From: Microbulbifer pacificus
GTDB taxonomy: Bacteria; Pseudomonadota; Gammaproteobacteria; Pseudomonadales; Cellvibrionaceae
Direction: 5' to 3'
DNA: 64,000 nt
Assembly (NCBI RefSeq): GCF_033723955.1
Contig: NZ_CP137555.1
Location: 248,001-312,000, forward strand
Positions 40,844 to 51,671 of this stretch are shown here, one piece after another. The notes under the pieces were generated by a model that made no database searches, had not been told where the DNA came from, and saw only the letters and a list, made by a program, of their open reading frames with translations. How positions within the stretch are numbered: the stretch's first letter is position 1; each line of letters starts with the position of its first letter. A program made the position numbers and the translations under genes.

Positions 40844-42109
40844 ATGAATAAAAATACCCGCCGGCAACTTCTGGCAGCGGCAATATTTGCGGCTACTTCC
40901 TCGGCCCATGCGGTACCCATTTACCAATCCAATCAGGTCACCCTGTATATGGAGGGGTATTTTACTGCACATATGGTAAACAGCTTTGGCGATACCCAGA
41001 TGCAGGACGGCGCCTCACGCATTCGCATTGGCCTGCATGTGCCAGCCTACGATGAGTGGGATACCGGCTTCAACGTCGAATGGGGTATCAGGGCCATCAA
41101 CTCCGGGCGCAATGTGGTGATCCAGGGTGACCAGCAGGTGGCGCCCGGCGACGAGAGGCAGTCACTCTACCTGCGCCAGGGACACGGATTTTTCAAACAC
41201 CCCAAATGGGGTGAATTCTCCCTGGGCAAGCAGTGGGGTGTGTATTACGAAGTGACCTATATCACCGACTGGTACAACGTCTCCGGTGGTCTCGCCAGCG
41301 GCACCTATTCACTGGGGACGGACGGCGGTGTCACCGGTTCCGGTCGCGCCGACAGTGCAATCGCCTGGCGCAAGACCTGGGATTTTGAATCGGGCGAGTT
41401 CAAGATCGGCATGCAGTACGCCGCCCACGTGGCCGACCTGGAAATCAGCGTCGATGATATCGCAGGGCCCGACACTGTGCTGGAATGCCCACTGGGCGAT
41501 TGTGAATACGGTATCAGCCACGGCATTGCCGCCATTTACCGGGCCAATGTCGGCAAGGGATTGTTTTTCGGCGCAGCCTATAACCGGGTCAAACTGGATA
41601 TCGCCAGCCAGAACGGGCTCATCTTCGACACCTCCAGCGGCGAGCCAGTGCTGATCGACGACAGTTATGCCTTCAACGCCAGCAGCAACACCTGGACCAC
41701 CGCGCTCGGCATCTACTACGGCGGAGAGGCGTATTCCAAGGGCTTTTACGGCGCGGTTGTACTACAGCGCTCGCAAAACAATGAACTCGCACCACAGGGC
41801 TCGGTGGAAGGGATAACCAACTTTTTCGATGCCAAGGGTGTGGAAACGTTCTTCAGTTACACCTGGGGTGCGGATAACTGTTACACAGCCTATGGCGGCA
41901 ACAACTACCTGGTTTCCGATGATCCGGAATTCGATGCCGCCCTGGTGGTGGGTAATAAATACAAACTGTCCCAGCTCTATTTCGGTTTCCAGTACCGCTG
42001 GAATGAGCGGGTGCGGCTCTACTTCGAAAACGCCATCGATGGCAGCAATCAGGTAGCAGCACCGGTTAGCAGTAATTTCAGTGCCATCGGTTTTCGCGTC
42101 GACATCTGA
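40844..42109 (+). CDS. Outer-membrane porin
   Basis: Gram-negative porin-like beta-barrel of 421 aa. A signal peptide (MNKNTRRQLLAAAIFAATSSAHA) is cut before VPIYQSNQ. The mature chain has alternating amphipathic strands and ends in FSAIGFRVDI, with an aromatic residue in the last strand though not at the very end. Typical porin segments are TLYMEGYFTAHMVN, SRIRIGLHVP and KWGEFSLGKQWGVYYEVTYITDWYN, the last followed by an eyelet-like loop. Two cysteines (CPLGDC) lie in one loop and a third (DNCYTAYGG) in another. Solute specificity is unknown. The ATG at 40844 is chosen because it opens the signal peptide. Confidence 0.85.
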   Translation: MNKNTRRQLLAAAIFAATSSAHAVPIYQSNQVTLYMEGYFTAHMVNSFGDTQMQDGASRIRIGLHVPAYDEWDTGFNVEWGIRAINSGRNVVIQGDQQVAPGDERQSLYLRQGHGFFKHPKWGEFSLGKQWGVYYEVTYITDWYNVSGGLASGTYSLGTDGGVTGSGRADSAIAWRKTWDFESGEFKIGMQYAAHVADLEISVDDIAGPDTVLECPLGDCEYGISHGIAAIYRANVGKGLFFGAAYNRVKLDIASQNGLIFDTSSGEPVLIDDSYAFNASSNTWTTALGIYYGGEAYSKGFYGAVVLQRSQNNELAPQGSVEGITNFFDAKGVETFFSYTWGADNCYTAYGGNNYLVSDDPEFDAALVVGNKYKLSQLYFGFQYRWNERVRLYFENAIDGSNQVAAPVSSNFSAIGFRVDI

Positions 42110-42155
42110 TACGCTTGCGGCCTGACGATTCAACTCTACCGGGGAGCAGCACACC

Positions 42156-42704
42156 TTGGGCCGCATGATCCTGCTGATTGCCGTCGGCATTTTTGCCTGG
42201 CTGGCAATCCAGAAGTTCAAATACAGTCCGCCGGAGCAGCGGCGCAAACTAATTTTCCAGTGGGTGCTGATTGCCCTGGCCCTGGGCGCGGTATTACTGG
42301 CGGTTACCGGCCGCCTGCACTGGGTGGGCGCCGCAATTGCCGTGGTACTGCCACTGCTCAACCGGTTGTGGCGTACGTTCGGGCGGCACCTGCCATGGAT
42401 AGCCCCGCTGATCGCCAAGCATGCGCAGGCAAGAGCTGAGAAACAGAAAGCGGCCAATGGCGAGTCGCAAAAGGAAAGCGAATCGCGCGGAGGTCACGGT
42501 GCAGCCAATGGCCGCGAGCCCGAACTTACCGTGGAAGAAGCCCGCAAGATTCTCGCTGTATCTGCCCACGCGAGTCGCGAGGAAATCATCGGCGCGCACC
42601 GCAAGCTGATCCAGAAATTTCACCCGGATCGCGGCGGCAATGACTACCTCGCCTCCCGTATCAATGCGGCAAAAACTTTGCTGCTAAAGCAACTGGACCG
42701 CTGA
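42156..42704 (+). CDS. Membrane-anchored J-domain protein
   Basis: A 182-aa co-chaperone-like protein. Two N-terminal transmembrane helices (about residues 3-18 and 35-70, the latter probably split) are followed by a charged linker and a C-terminal half-length J domain (about 122-180) with the HPD motif in KLIQKFHPDRGGNDYLASRINAAKTLLL. The layout resembles mitochondrial Tim14/Pam18 more than DnaJ. It should recruit DnaK to the inner membrane. The TTG at 42156 has a GGGGAG site 9 bases upstream; the ATG at 42165 is an alternative. It follows the porin by 46 bases on the same strand. Confidence 0.82.
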   Translation: MGRMILLIAVGIFAWLAIQKFKYSPPEQRRKLIFQWVLIALALGAVLLAVTGRLHWVGAAIAVVLPLLNRLWRTFGRHLPWIAPLIAKHAQARAEKQKAANGESQKESESRGGHGAANGREPELTVEEARKILAVSAHASREEIIGAHRKLIQKFHPDRGGNDYLASRINAAKTLLLKQLDR

Positions 42705-42724
42705 TCCAGGTTCACCGAACCCTG

Positions 42725-43519
42725 TCAGGTTCGCCGGCAAAGTAAGTGAACATAGCGAGCCAGCTGCCTATAGGGATCGATACGGGAATAGAGCAGTTCC
42801 TTTTCCACAATGGCCGCCGGCGGCAACTTGTCGCGCATTTCCGGTGTCATGAAATCGTGGAAACAGCGGATACCGCTGTGCGCCACCAGCGCCAACCCCG
42901 CCTGCTCCACCCAGTCCATCACCATTTCCGGCAACAGCGGATTCTTGGGAGTGAGACTGCCGGGATGTCCACCCCAGTCACCACTTTCGCGGTTGCGGTC
43001 CAGCTGACGCAGACTGCCGCGTTGCAACAGACGGAATTCCAGTGCGCGACGGTTATAAAACGTGAGCGACAGGTAGCCACCGGGTTTCAGGCATTCCGCC
43101 AGCTGCACCAGTGCCGGCTGTGGCTGTTCCAGCCACTCCAGTACCGCATGACACAACAGCAGGTCCACATCGGGAATACGCTCGTCACCGCTTAATGCCT
43201 GCAGCGGCAGCTGCAAGGTCTGCACTCGCGCCGCCAGATCCCTTGCGACAACCTGCTCCCGCGCCAGCGCCAGCATCTCGCTGGAGATATCAGTGATCCA
43301 TACGCGGTGCCCGCGCGCAGCCAGATCCAGTGCAAACTGTCCCTGGCCACCACCGGCATCCACAATGCTCAGCTCTGTCGCCGCCTGAGCGGAGGATGAC
43401 TCGCCGAGCAGTGCTGCCAGATCTCGGTACAGCACCGCGAGGCGAATATCGCCCTTGAGCCCGCCATAAATTCGTTTTTTGAACCGTTGGGCGAGGTCGT
43501 CGAAATTGCGGTCACTCAC
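42725..43519 (-). CDS. cmoM: tRNA 5-carboxymethoxyuridine methyltransferase CmoM
   Basis: SAM-dependent enzyme that methyl-esterifies cmo5U at wobble position 34 of certain tRNAs, 264 aa. It aligns from memory with E. coli CmoM (formerly SmtA): N-terminus RNFDDLAQRFKKRIYGGLKGDIRLAVLYRDL, motif I VDAGGGQGQFALDLAARGHRV, then LLLCHAVLEWLEQPQPALVQL, GGYLSLTFYNRRAL and the C-terminal DPYRQLARYVHLLCR. Its substrate is made by CmoA and CmoB, encoded 4-5 kb away on the other strand. Confidence 0.92.
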   Translation of the reverse strand: MSDRNFDDLAQRFKKRIYGGLKGDIRLAVLYRDLAALLGESSSAQAATELSIVDAGGGQGQFALDLAARGHRVWITDISSEMLALAREQVVARDLAARVQTLQLPLQALSGDERIPDVDLLLCHAVLEWLEQPQPALVQLAECLKPGGYLSLTFYNRRALEFRLLQRGSLRQLDRNRESGDWGGHPGSLTPKNPLLPEMVMDWVEQAGLALVAHSGIRCFHDFMTPEMRDKLPPAAIVEKELLYSRIDPYRQLARYVHLLCRRT

Positions 43520-43553
43520 GGTGCTGCAATCCGCGTCAAAGATTGGCTGTGCA

Positions 43554-44267
43554 TTATTTATCCCGCTGCTGGTCCAGGGCGCGCCCCTCGGCGGCGAGAA
43601 TCGCCTGCAGGGTTCTGGAGTGGAATTCGCGCATGTACAGTACCCACACCACCGTCACGAAGCCGGCGATAAACAGCACCGGATGCACAAACCATCCCAT
43701 CACCGCCATCGAGAAGTAGTAACAGCGCAGCCCGTAGTTGTAGCTGTGCCCCGCCTGGTCAATCACCTTGGCGGCACTGATGGCGTAGCGGCGACGCTCC
43801 TCACGGGTGACTTCGCCCTCCTCAGCCAGCGGTGCCGCCCCGAGCAGAACGTTGGCAAACGAGTACTGGCGCAGGGACCAGGTGAAATTGAAGAAGGCGA
43901 AGATGTAGATCATGATCAGCACCAGCACTTTCAGCTCAAACTGCTGCACCGTGGTGGTCTGGGCGAACGGCAGGCTACTGAGCACCTCCACCGCAGCGCT
44001 GTTGGCGGACAAGGCGGTCACCAGACCGGCGAGGATCAGAATACTGGTGGAGGCGAAGAAACCGATGACCCGCTCCAGGTTGCCGAGAATGGCTGCGTCA
44101 GGCATGCGCATGTCGCGCTCCAGCATGCGCAGCATCCACTCGACGCGATACCACTGCATGGACGACGCCAGGCACCAGGCGGTTTTTGCCTTTTTACGGG
44201 CAAATAAGGTGTAGCCTGCCCACGTCAGGCAGAACCCCGCCAGGCTTGCATAGTCCATCCAGTTCAA
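43554..44267 (-). CDS. DUF599 membrane protein
   Basis: A polytopic membrane protein of about 237 aa in the DUF599 family, function unknown. Four hydrophobic segments at roughly residues 5-20, 65-85, 105-130 and 190-215. Family blocks are MQWYRVEWMLRMLERDMRMPDAAILGNLERVIGFFASTSILILAGL and GLRCYYFSMAVMGWFVHPVLFI. The start is uncertain: an AGGGGGAAG site is best placed for the TTG at 44267; the ATG at 44258 is 13 bases from that site. It ends 35 bases upstream of cmoM on the same strand. Confidence 0.8.
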   Translation of the reverse strand: MNWMDYASLAGFCLTWAGYTLFARKKAKTAWCLASSMQWYRVEWMLRMLERDMRMPDAAILGNLERVIGFFASTSILILAGLVTALSANSAAVEVLSSLPFAQTTTVQQFELKVLVLIMIYIFAFFNFTWSLRQYSFANVLLGAAPLAEEGEVTREERRRYAISAAKVIDQAGHSYNYGLRCYYFSMAVMGWFVHPVLFIAGFVTVVWVLYMREFHSRTLQAILAAEGRALDQQRDK

Positions 44268-44511
44268 CGCGCTTCCCCCTATCAACTACATTTATGGCGT
44301 CATTGCGGTAGCGGTGAAATCTGAAGCGTGACAGTTTCACCACTACCTGAATATTAAAGCCGGAAGTTTCGCACCGGCGGCGCAGGAGTCAACTCCCTCC
44401 TGTCAACCCTGTCATTTCGCCGCCCCGGAGCGCTAAAATGGCCGCCGTTTTTGCCAGCGCCGGTTCTCCCGGTGCCACCGGCAACCGCAATTTACCCAAT
44501 GGAGCCGTCAT

Positions 44512-47424
44512 TTGAGCAACGTACACCCCGCATTCGAGCCGATTACCAGTGCCGAGATCGAATCCCTCGGTGTCCGCGTGGAAGAGTACCGTCACCGCCG
44601 CACCGGCGCCCAGCACCTGCACATTGCCGCGGACAACCCGGAAAACGTGTTCCTGGTGGCGCTGCGCACGGTACCGGAAGATTCCACCGGCGTCGCGCAT
44701 ATTCTCGAGCACACGGCACTGTGCGGCAGTGACAAGTACCCGGTGCGCGATCCGTTCTTCATGATGATACGGCGCTCCCTGAACACCTTTATGAACGCCT
44801 TCACCAGTTCCGACTGGACGGCGTACCCGTTTGCCAGCCAGAACCGCAAGGATTTCGACAACCTGCTGGATGTGTACCTGGACGCGGTGTTCTTCGCGCG
44901 CCTGGACCCGCTGGACTTCGCCCAGGAAGGTCACCGCCTGGAGTTCGCAGAAACCGAAAACCCCGACAGCGATCTGGTGTTCAAGGGTGTGGTGTTCAAT
45001 GAAATGAAGGGCGCCATGAGCTCGGTGACCTCCCAGCTGTGGCAGAAGCTGAGCAAGTACCTCTTTCCCACCACCACCTACCACTTCAATTCCGGTGGCG
45101 AGCCTGCGGACATCCCGGACCTCAGCTATGAAGAGCTGGTGAACTTCTATCGCACCCACTACCACCCGAGCAACGCCATCTTCATGACCTTCGGCAATAT
45201 TGAGGCAGCGGAACACCAGGCGGTATTTGAAGAAAAAGCCCTGCATAAATTCGACCAACTCCACAAAACCATCGAAGTGGGCCGGGAGAAGCTGTACATG
45301 GCACCGGTGCGGGTGGAAGAAAAATTCCCGCTTTCCGGCGAGGAAGGCCTCGAAGAAAAAACCCACATCGTGCTCGGCTGGCTGCTCGGTGATGTGACCG
45401 ATCTGGAAGAGGCGCTGACCGCGCACCTGCTTGCGGGGGTGCTGCTGGACAACAGCGCCTCGCCACTGATGCACCTGCTGGAAACCACCGAACTCGGCCA
45501 GGCGCCCTCCCCCCTCTGCGGCCTCGACGACTCCCAGCGCGAACTGGTATTCGTGTGCGGCATCGAGGGCAGCGAGCGCGAGCGCGCCGACGAGCTGGAG
45601 CAGCAGGTACTCAAGGTGCTCGAAGATGTGGCGGAAAACGGCGTGCCCTACGAGCAGGTCGCCGCGGCCCTGCATCAGCTCGAGCTGCAACAGCGCGAGA
45701 TCGGCGGCGACGGCTACCCCTACGGCCTGCAGCTGATTCTCACCGCGCTGACCGGTGCCACCCACCGCGGCGACGCCATCGGCCTACTCAATATCGACGC
45801 GACCCTGGAAAAACTGCGCGAGCAGATCAAGGATCCAAAATTCATCGCCGATGCCGCGCGCAAGCTGCTGCTGGAAAACCAGCACCGGGTGCGCCTGGTG
45901 CTGTCGCCGGATCCGGACATGGCGGGCCGCGCCGAACTGGCCGAAAAAGCCCGCCTGGCGCAGATCAAGGCCGGCCTCGACGACGGTGAAAAACAGCAGA
46001 TCATCCAGACCGCCAAGGCGCTGGCCGAGCGCCAGCAGCGCAAGGACGATGAATCCATCCTGCCCAAGGTAGGCGTGGAAGATATCCCGCCGGAGCTGCC
46101 GAAGGTCGAGGGCGAAGAGCTGCAGCTGAATGGCGCCAAGGTCAGCCGCTACAGTGCCGGCACCAATGGCCTGGTGTACCAGCAGCTGGTTGCCACCCTG
46201 CCGGAATTCACCGACGAGGAGCGCATCCTGCTGCCCTATTACTGCCAGGCCCTGAGTGAGCTGGGACTCGGCGACAAGAGCTACCTCGAGGTACAGCAGT
46301 GGCAGGCCGCCGTGGCGGGCTCCCTGCACGGTTTCACCAGCCACCGCACCGCCCTCGACAATCTCGACAGTCAGTCCGGCCACTTCATTCTGTCCGGCAA
46401 GGCGCTGGCGGCGAACCAGGCCGCACTCACCGAACTGATGCAGGCCACCATCGAGCAGGTGCGTTTCGACGAGCTGCCGCGCATCAAGGAACTGCTGCTG
46501 CAGACCCTCGCCCGTCGCGAGCAGTCTGTGGTGGGCAATGGCCACGCCCTCGCCATGGCGGCCGCCAGTGCCGGTTTCAACCGCGCTGCGGCGGACGGCC
46601 ACGAGTCTGGTGGCCTGCTCGGTCTGCGCCAGCTCAAGGCGCTGGTGAAATCCCTGGACTCCAGCGCAGGACTGGAAACCCTGGCTGGCAAATTCAGCGC
46701 AATTCACCAGAAGATCGCCGGCGCCAAGCGCCAGTTTCTGTTGATTGGCGAGGATGACAAGCTCGCAGGCTTTACCGACGCCCTAAGCCCGCTGGCAAAC
46801 AGCGGCACCGACAACGGTGCCGAAGAGAATGCGCCGTTCAGCCCGCACAAGGTCCAAGAAGTCTGGGTTGCCAACAGCCAGGTAAACTTCTGTGCCAAGG
46901 CCTACCCCACCGTGCCCATGTCCCACGCAGACGCCCCGGCTCTGGCAGTGCTGGGCGGTTTCCTGCGCAATGGTTACCTGCACCGCACCATCCGCGAACA
47001 GGGCGGTGCCTACGGCGGCGGCGCCAGCCACGATGTAAACATCGGCGCCTTCCGTTTCTACTCCTACCGCGATCCGCGCATGGCGGAAACCCTGAAGGAC
47101 TTCGATGCGTCGGTCGATTGGCTGCTGAATGAATCCCACGAAGATTCACAAGTCGAAGAAGCCATCCTCGGAGTGGTGGGCGGCATGGACAAACCCGGCT
47201 CCCCTGCCGGTGAAGCCAAGAAGGCGTTCCACTCCAACCTGTATGGCCGCACCCACGCCGTGCGCCAGGCGTTCCGTCGCAAGGTTACCGAGGTCACTCT
47301 GCAAGACCTGCAGCGGGTCGGCAGAACCTACCTGCAACCGGAGAAAGCCAGCACTGCGGTGGTAACCGGCAGCCAGGGCCGCGAAGCGGGGCTGGCGCTG
47401 GATCTGCACGAAGAGAAGCTTTGA
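44512..47424 (+). CDS. M16C metallopeptidase, PreP/presequence-protease type
   Basis: Large zinc protease of 970 aa. The inverted zinc motif [11 protein letters not shown] (HxxEH, about residues 63-73) and downstream Glu in [10 protein letters not shown] (about 160-170) are both present, so the enzyme should be active. Four M16 domains joined by a linker form a closed chamber; the C-terminal half has the RxxxGAYGGG-type segment [29 protein letters not shown]. Relatives degrade free peptides such as targeting sequences. The start is a TTG at 44512 with a GGAG site. It lies just upstream of cmoA and may be co-transcribed with it. Confidence 0.93.
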   Translation: MSNVHPAFEPITSAEIESLGVRVEEYRHRRTGAQHLHIAADNPENVFLVALRTVPEDSTGVAHILEHTALCGSDKYPVRDPFFMMIRRSLNTFMNAFTSSDWTAYPFASQNRKDFDNLLDVYLDAVFFARLDPLDFAQEGHRLEFAETENPDSDLVFKGVVFNEMKGAMSSVTSQLWQKLSKYLFPTTTYHFNSGGEPADIPDLSYEELVNFYRTHYHPSNAIFMTFGNIEAAEHQAVFEEKALHKFDQLHKTIEVGREKLYMAPVRVEEKFPLSGEEGLEEKTHIVLGWLLGDVTDLEEALTAHLLAGVLLDNSASPLMHLLETTELGQAPSPLCGLDDSQRELVFVCGIEGSERERADELEQQVLKVLEDVAENGVPYEQVAAALHQLELQQREIGGDGYPYGLQLILTALTGATHRGDAIGLLNIDATLEKLREQIKDPKFIADAARKLLLENQHRVRLVLSPDPDMAGRAELAEKARLAQIKAGLDDGEKQQIIQTAKALAERQQRKDDESILPKVGVEDIPPELPKVEGEELQLNGAKVSRYSAGTNGLVYQQLVATLPEFTDEERILLPYYCQALSELGLGDKSYLEVQQWQAAVAGSLHGFTSHRTALDNLDSQSGHFILSGKALAANQAALTELMQATIEQVRFDELPRIKELLLQTLARREQSVVGNGHALAMAAASAGFNRAAADGHESGGLLGLRQLKALVKSLDSSAGLETLAGKFSAIHQKIAGAKRQFLLIGEDDKLAGFTDALSPLANSGTDNGAEENAPFSPHKVQEVWVANSQVNFCAKAYPTVPMSHADAPALAVLGGFLRNGYLHRTIREQGGAYGGGASHDVNIGAFRFYSYRDPRMAETLKDFDASVDWLLNESHEDSQVEEAILGVVGGMDKPGSPAGEAKKAFHSNLYGRTHAVRQAFRRKVTEVTLQDLQRVGRTYLQPEKASTAVVTGSQGREAGLALDLHEEKL

Positions 47425-47446
47425 TCGAGTTCATGAGCGTTACCCT

Positions 47447-48187
47447 GTGAGCAAGAAAGACGATATTTTTGCGAAACCTCTGGGGCAGGTCGCCGGTTTC
47501 AGTTTCGACCAGTCCGTGGTGGAAGTTTTTCCGGACATGATCCAGCGTTCGGTGCCGGGCTACACCACCATCGTGGCCATGATCGGCACCCTCGCCGAGC
47601 GCTACGCCCAGGCCGGCAGCCGCTGTTACGACCTTGGCAGTTCCCTGTGCGCGGCCACTCTCGCCATGCGCCACCGGATTCCGGCGGCGGATTGCGAAAT
47701 CATCGCGGTGGACAATTCCCCCGCGATGATCGAGCGCGCGCGCACGGTACTGGCGGCGGACAGCGGCCAGATCCCGGTGCAGCTGGTGTGCGACGACCTG
47801 CAGAATGTGGCCATCGAAAACGCCTCGGTGGTGGTACTGAACTTCACCCTGCAGTTCATTCCCACCAGTGAGCGCGAGGCGATCCTGCAAAAAATCTACG
47901 ACGGCCTGCGCCCGGGCGGCGTGCTGATCCTGTCGGAAAAAGTCGCCTTCTCCGATGCCGATCACCACGAGCTGATGATTGACCTTCACCACTCGTTCAA
48001 GGCTGCCAACGGCTACAGTGCGCTGGAAATCGCGCAGAAACGCAGCGCCCTGGAAAACGTGCTGATCCCGGAAACCCTGTACGACCACCGCACCCGCCTG
48101 AAAAATGTCGGGTTCAACAGCGTCGACGTATGGTTCCAGTGTTTCAACTTCGCCTCGCTGATTGCCATCAAGCAACGCGACGGCTGA
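47447..48187 (+). CDS. cmoA: Carboxy-SAM synthase CmoA
   Basis: Makes carboxy-S-adenosylmethionine from SAM and prephenate, 246 aa. Family blocks are [36 protein letters not shown], the SAM site [29 protein letters not shown] and [17 protein letters not shown]. The GTG start is 22 bases after the protease stop, and the ribosome-binding site is weak. cmoB begins 15 bases downstream, so the pair is an operon; prephenate use ties it to the aromatic pathway. Confidence 0.96.
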   Translation: MSKKDDIFAKPLGQVAGFSFDQSVVEVFPDMIQRSVPGYTTIVAMIGTLAERYAQAGSRCYDLGSSLCAATLAMRHRIPAADCEIIAVDNSPAMIERARTVLAADSGQIPVQLVCDDLQNVAIENASVVVLNFTLQFIPTSEREAILQKIYDGLRPGGVLILSEKVAFSDADHHELMIDLHHSFKAANGYSALEIAQKRSALENVLIPETLYDHRTRLKNVGFNSVDVWFQCFNFASLIAIKQRDG

Positions 48188-48202
48188 CGGTTTTTCAGTT
48201 TC

Positions 48203-49180
48203 ATGATCGACTACACCCAGCTCTACGCCGGCCTGCAGCATATTCCCGCCCTGCGCCCCTGGCTTGCCACCCTGCCGCAACAGATCGCCGAGGGCTTGAG
48301 CCCCGCGCGCTGGGGCGATCTGCCGGACTGGCAGGCGGTGCTACAGGCACTGCCGGACATTGCGCCCTCCTCCCTGGAAATTGCCTCCGAGGTACGTATC
48401 GGCAGTGGCGCCGATGCCACCGGCGAGCAGCGGCTGCAACTGGAAGCCCAGCTGCGCAAACTGCACCCCTGGCGCAAGGGCCCCTGGACCCTGTTTGATA
48501 TTTTTATCGACACCGAGTGGCGTTCGGACTGGAAGTGGGACCGCGTCGCCCCACATCTCGACGACCTGAACGATCGCCTGGTGCTGGATGTGGGCTGCGG
48601 CAGCGGTTACCACTGCTGGCGGCAGTATGGCGCCGGCGCGCGGCGGGTCATCGGCATCGACCCCTCCGCCAAATTCGTCGCGCAGTTTTACGCGCTGAAA
48701 AAATATCTGGGGCTGGACAAGCCGGTGGACGTGTTGCCCGTCGGTATCGAAGCCCTGCCCGCAAACCTGCAGGCCTTCGACACCACCCTGTCCATGGGGG
48801 TGCTGTACCACCGCCGCTCGCCACTCGACCATTTGCGCGAACTCAGGGAAACCCTGCGCCCGGGGGGACAGCTGCTGCTGGAAACTCTGGTGATTGAAGG
48901 GAAGCTTGGCGACTGCCTGGTGCCGGAAGATCGCTACGCAAAAATGCGCAATGTGTTTTTCTTCCCCAGTACTGCGACGCTGGAAAGCTGGTTGCGCAAA
49001 ACCGGTTTTGTGGATGTGCGCACCGTCGATCTGGATCGCACCAGCCTCGAGGAGCAGCGCAGTACCGACTGGATGCGTTTCGAATCCCTGGCCGATTTCC
49101 TCGATCCCGGGGATCACCGCAGGACCGTCGAGGGGCATCCCGCACCGCTGCGGGCGACACTCACTGCAACGGCTCCCTGA
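48203..49180 (+). CDS. cmoB: tRNA U34 carboxymethyltransferase CmoB
   Basis: Transfers the carboxymethyl group of carboxy-SAM to 5-hydroxyuridine at tRNA position 34, 325 aa (E. coli 323). Visible blocks are LRKLHPWRKGPWTLFDIFIDTEWRSDWKWDRVAPHL, the cofactor site VLDVGCGSGYHCWRQYGAGARRVIGIDPS, and TLSMGVLYHRRSPLDHLRELRETLRPGGQLLLETLVIEG. The ATG start is 15 bases after cmoA. Together with cmoA and nearby cmoM this covers three of the steps of mcmo5U formation; the hydroxylation genes trhO/trhP are not in the window. Confidence 0.97.
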   Translation: MIDYTQLYAGLQHIPALRPWLATLPQQIAEGLSPARWGDLPDWQAVLQALPDIAPSSLEIASEVRIGSGADATGEQRLQLEAQLRKLHPWRKGPWTLFDIFIDTEWRSDWKWDRVAPHLDDLNDRLVLDVGCGSGYHCWRQYGAGARRVIGIDPSAKFVAQFYALKKYLGLDKPVDVLPVGIEALPANLQAFDTTLSMGVLYHRRSPLDHLRELRETLRPGGQLLLETLVIEGKLGDCLVPEDRYAKMRNVFFFPSTATLESWLRKTGFVDVRTVDLDRTSLEEQRSTDWMRFESLADFLDPGDHRRTVEGHPAPLRATLTATAP

Positions 49181-49432
49181 TCTGCACCACTAGACCAACT
49201 TTCCCGCCATATTCACAAAATTCCATGCGGCTGCGTGCGACAAATTAGCCATTTGTTGCACGCCCTCCCCCCGCCGGCCAAATAAAGTATTGAATTCCTC
49301 ACCCCGTATTGCGCCGTGCCGGGGCTTCAGCGAACGTGTACGCCGTTTGCCATAGGCCTACCGGCCCGATAACTACACTTACATATTCGCCGGCGCATAT
49401 TTCCGGCACGCGACGAGAGACACCCCGAACAC

Positions 49433-50818
49433 ATGAGTATCAGTGTTTTTGAACTGTTCAAAATTGGCGTGGGCCCTTCCAGCTCCCACACCGTCGGCCC
49501 CATGGTGGCGGCAAAGCAGTTTGTCTGCGATCTGGAAGCGCGCAATGAGCTGGTAAAAACCGAGCGCGTCGAAGTACATCTGTACGGCTCCCTGGCATTG
49601 ACCGGCATCGGCCACGGCACGGACATGGCCGTACTGATGGGACTCGAAGGCGAAGCCCCCGACACCATCGATGTGGACCGCATCGACGCCCGCTTGGCGG
49701 CCATCGACGAACATCAGCAGCTGATCCTGAACGGTACCCGCGCGATTCACTTTGAAAAGGCGCGCGACCTGCAATTCCACAAGGAAGTCTTCCTGCCCCA
49801 GCACTCCAACGGTATGACCTGCAAGGCGTTCGCCGGCGGTGAGTTGCTGTTCCAGCGCAGCTATTTTTCCATCGGCGGCGGCTTTGTACTGTCGGAAGAG
49901 GATTTCCAGCACAAGGACCAGATTGCCACCCTGCTGCCCTACGACTTCAGCTCCGCTCACGAAATGATGGAGATCTGTGAACGCCACGGCTGGAGCATTG
50001 CCGAGCTGGCGATGGAAAACGAGAAGGCGTTCCGCAGCGAGCAGGAAGTGAAGGACGGCCTGTGGCGCATCTGGGAAGTGATGGATGCCTCCATCCAGCG
50101 CGGCTGCCACCAGAAAGGCATATTGCCCGGCGGCCTCGGCGTGCGCCGGCGTGCGGCGGAACACTATCGCGAACTGTCCAAACAGACCGACGAAGAACGC
50201 CGTCAGGGACTTTCCATCCTCGACTGGGTGAGCCTGTTCGCACTCGCCGTGAACGAGGAAAACGCAGCGCGCGGTCGTATTGTCACCGCCCCCACCAACG
50301 GCGCCGCCGGTGTGATTCCGGCGACCATTGCGTATTACGTGCAGTTTGTGCACGAACCGGAAAAACACGGGGACCTGAAAGATCAGGTGGTGGAGTTCAT
50401 GCTCACCGCAGGTGCGGTCGGCATGCTGTTCAAGAAAAACGCCTCCATTTCCGCGGCGGAAGTAGGCTGCCAGGGTGAAATCGGTGTCGCCTGCTCGATG
50501 GCCTCCGCCGGCCTCGCGTCCGTCCAGGGCGGCACCAATCAGCAGATCGAAAATGCCGCGGAGATCGGCATGGAGCACAACCTGGGCCTGACCTGCGATC
50601 CTATCGGCGGACTGGTACAGGTACCCTGTATCGAGCGCAACACCATGGGCGCCGTAAAGGCGATCAACGCCGCACGTCTCGCCCTGCGCGGCGACGGCGC
50701 GCACATCGTGCCGCTCGACAGCGTGATCGAAACCATGCGCCAGACCGGCATCGACATGCAGAGCAAGTACAAGGAAACCTCGCTCGGCGGCCTCGCGGTA
50801 AACGAGGTCAACTGTTAA
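49433..50818 (+). CDS. sdaA: L-serine ammonia-lyase (serine dehydratase), Fe-S type
   Basis: Converts L-serine to pyruvate and ammonia with a [4Fe-4S] cluster, 461 aa, single-chain form. The N-terminal beta domain starts [29 protein letters not shown]. The C-terminal alpha domain carries the cluster cysteines in [17 protein letters not shown] and [20 protein letters not shown], with the last three being ligands in relatives. [13 protein letters not shown] is the substrate loop. A 252-base upstream gap holds its promoter. A GC hairpin (50844-50862) just beyond the stop lies inside the convergent rsmJ end and may help terminate. Confidence 0.96.
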   Translation: MSISVFELFKIGVGPSSSHTVGPMVAAKQFVCDLEARNELVKTERVEVHLYGSLALTGIGHGTDMAVLMGLEGEAPDTIDVDRIDARLAAIDEHQQLILNGTRAIHFEKARDLQFHKEVFLPQHSNGMTCKAFAGGELLFQRSYFSIGGGFVLSEEDFQHKDQIATLLPYDFSSAHEMMEICERHGWSIAELAMENEKAFRSEQEVKDGLWRIWEVMDASIQRGCHQKGILPGGLGVRRRAAEHYRELSKQTDEERRQGLSILDWVSLFALAVNEENAARGRIVTAPTNGAAGVIPATIAYYVQFVHEPEKHGDLKDQVVEFMLTAGAVGMLFKKNASISAAEVGCQGEIGVACSMASAGLASVQGGTNQQIENAAEIGMEHNLGLTCDPIGGLVQVPCIERNTMGAVKAINAARLALRGDGAHIVPLDSVIETMRQTGIDMQSKYKETSLGGLAVNEVNC

Positions 50819-50839
50819 AAGACCTCCTCTGCCATTACC

Positions 50840-51637
50840 TCAACCCGGCACCCCGTGCCGGGTATAGAGGTCAAAACGGCCAGACTTCCCCTCAAACCGC
50901 AGATTCGGCTTTTCGCCGTTCAGATCCGGCGCGAGCCGCGGCCGTTTCACCACGGTGCGGTAATAACAGGCGGCGTAGGCCGGCGCCAACAGTGCATCCG
51001 CATCTTCGTCGCAACCCACGATTTCGTGAAACGCGGCCATGTCCTTTTTCACCTTGGCACTTTTCTCACGGCTGGGAAACATCGGGTCGAGGTAAACCAC
51101 CGGAATGGACTCCGCAGGCTGCGCCTGCAGCCAGGCCGCTGCACTCTCCACCCGGGGTTCCAGCAGCATGCGCTCGGCAATGGGCGCCAGCTCCAGATCC
51201 CGCTCTGCCGCCTCGCGCAGCCGCCTGACGCCGTCGGCCAACAGGGCATGTACCACCGGGTTGCGCTCGAGCATTCGCACCTCGCACCCCACAGAGGCCA
51301 ACACAAATGCATCGCGGCCGAGACCCGCGGTGGCATCCACCACCTGCGGATAAAACCCGCTGCGCACCCCGACCGCCTTGGCAATCTGTTGCCCCTTGCC
51401 ACCACCGAATTTGCGCCGGTGTGCGGCGGCGCCGCTGACAAAGTCGACCGCAATCGGACCCGGCGCCTTGCGACCGGTAGCGCACAGCTGCAGGCTGTCT
51501 CCACAACTCAGCACGAAAGGCCGGTCTTCAATGGTCTTTTCATCCACCTGCCCGAGAAACGGCAGCTGTAACTGCGCCGCCAGTGCCTCGGCCTGTTCAA
51601 GATAAAGCTGCTCCGCGGCGGTGATAGCCAACTGCAT
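50840..51637 (-). CDS. rsmJ: 16S rRNA (guanine1516-N2)-methyltransferase RsmJ
   Basis: Methylates G1516 of 16S rRNA, 265 aa. Signature segments are [41 protein letters not shown] (about residues 65-107), motif [30 protein letters not shown], and the catalytic [19 protein letters not shown]. The ATG at 51637 gives the usual N-terminus; the frame is open to 51748 but overlaps the upstream gene. It follows the SpoIIAA-like gene by 34 bases on the same strand. Confidence 0.95.
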   Translation of the reverse strand: MQLAITAAEQLYLEQAEALAAQLQLPFLGQVDEKTIEDRPFVLSCGDSLQLCATGRKAPGPIAVDFVSGAAAHRRKFGGGKGQQIAKAVGVRSGFYPQVVDATAGLGRDAFVLASVGCEVRMLERNPVVHALLADGVRRLREAAERDLELAPIAERMLLEPRVESAAAWLQAQPAESIPVVYLDPMFPSREKSAKVKKDMAAFHEIVGCDEDADALLAPAYAACYYRTVVKRPRLAPDLNGEKPNLRFEGKSGRFDLYTRHGVPG

Positions 51638-51671
51638 GATATGGGCTCTTCCTTCGCTCAAAGCGGGGAAT

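Noticed and set aside
47433..47450. Five-residue open frame (ATG AGC GTT ACC CTG TGA) just before cmoA
   Set aside because: It overlaps the cmoA GTG by four bases and could be a coupling leader, but five codons are too short for evidence and no attenuator structure is seen.
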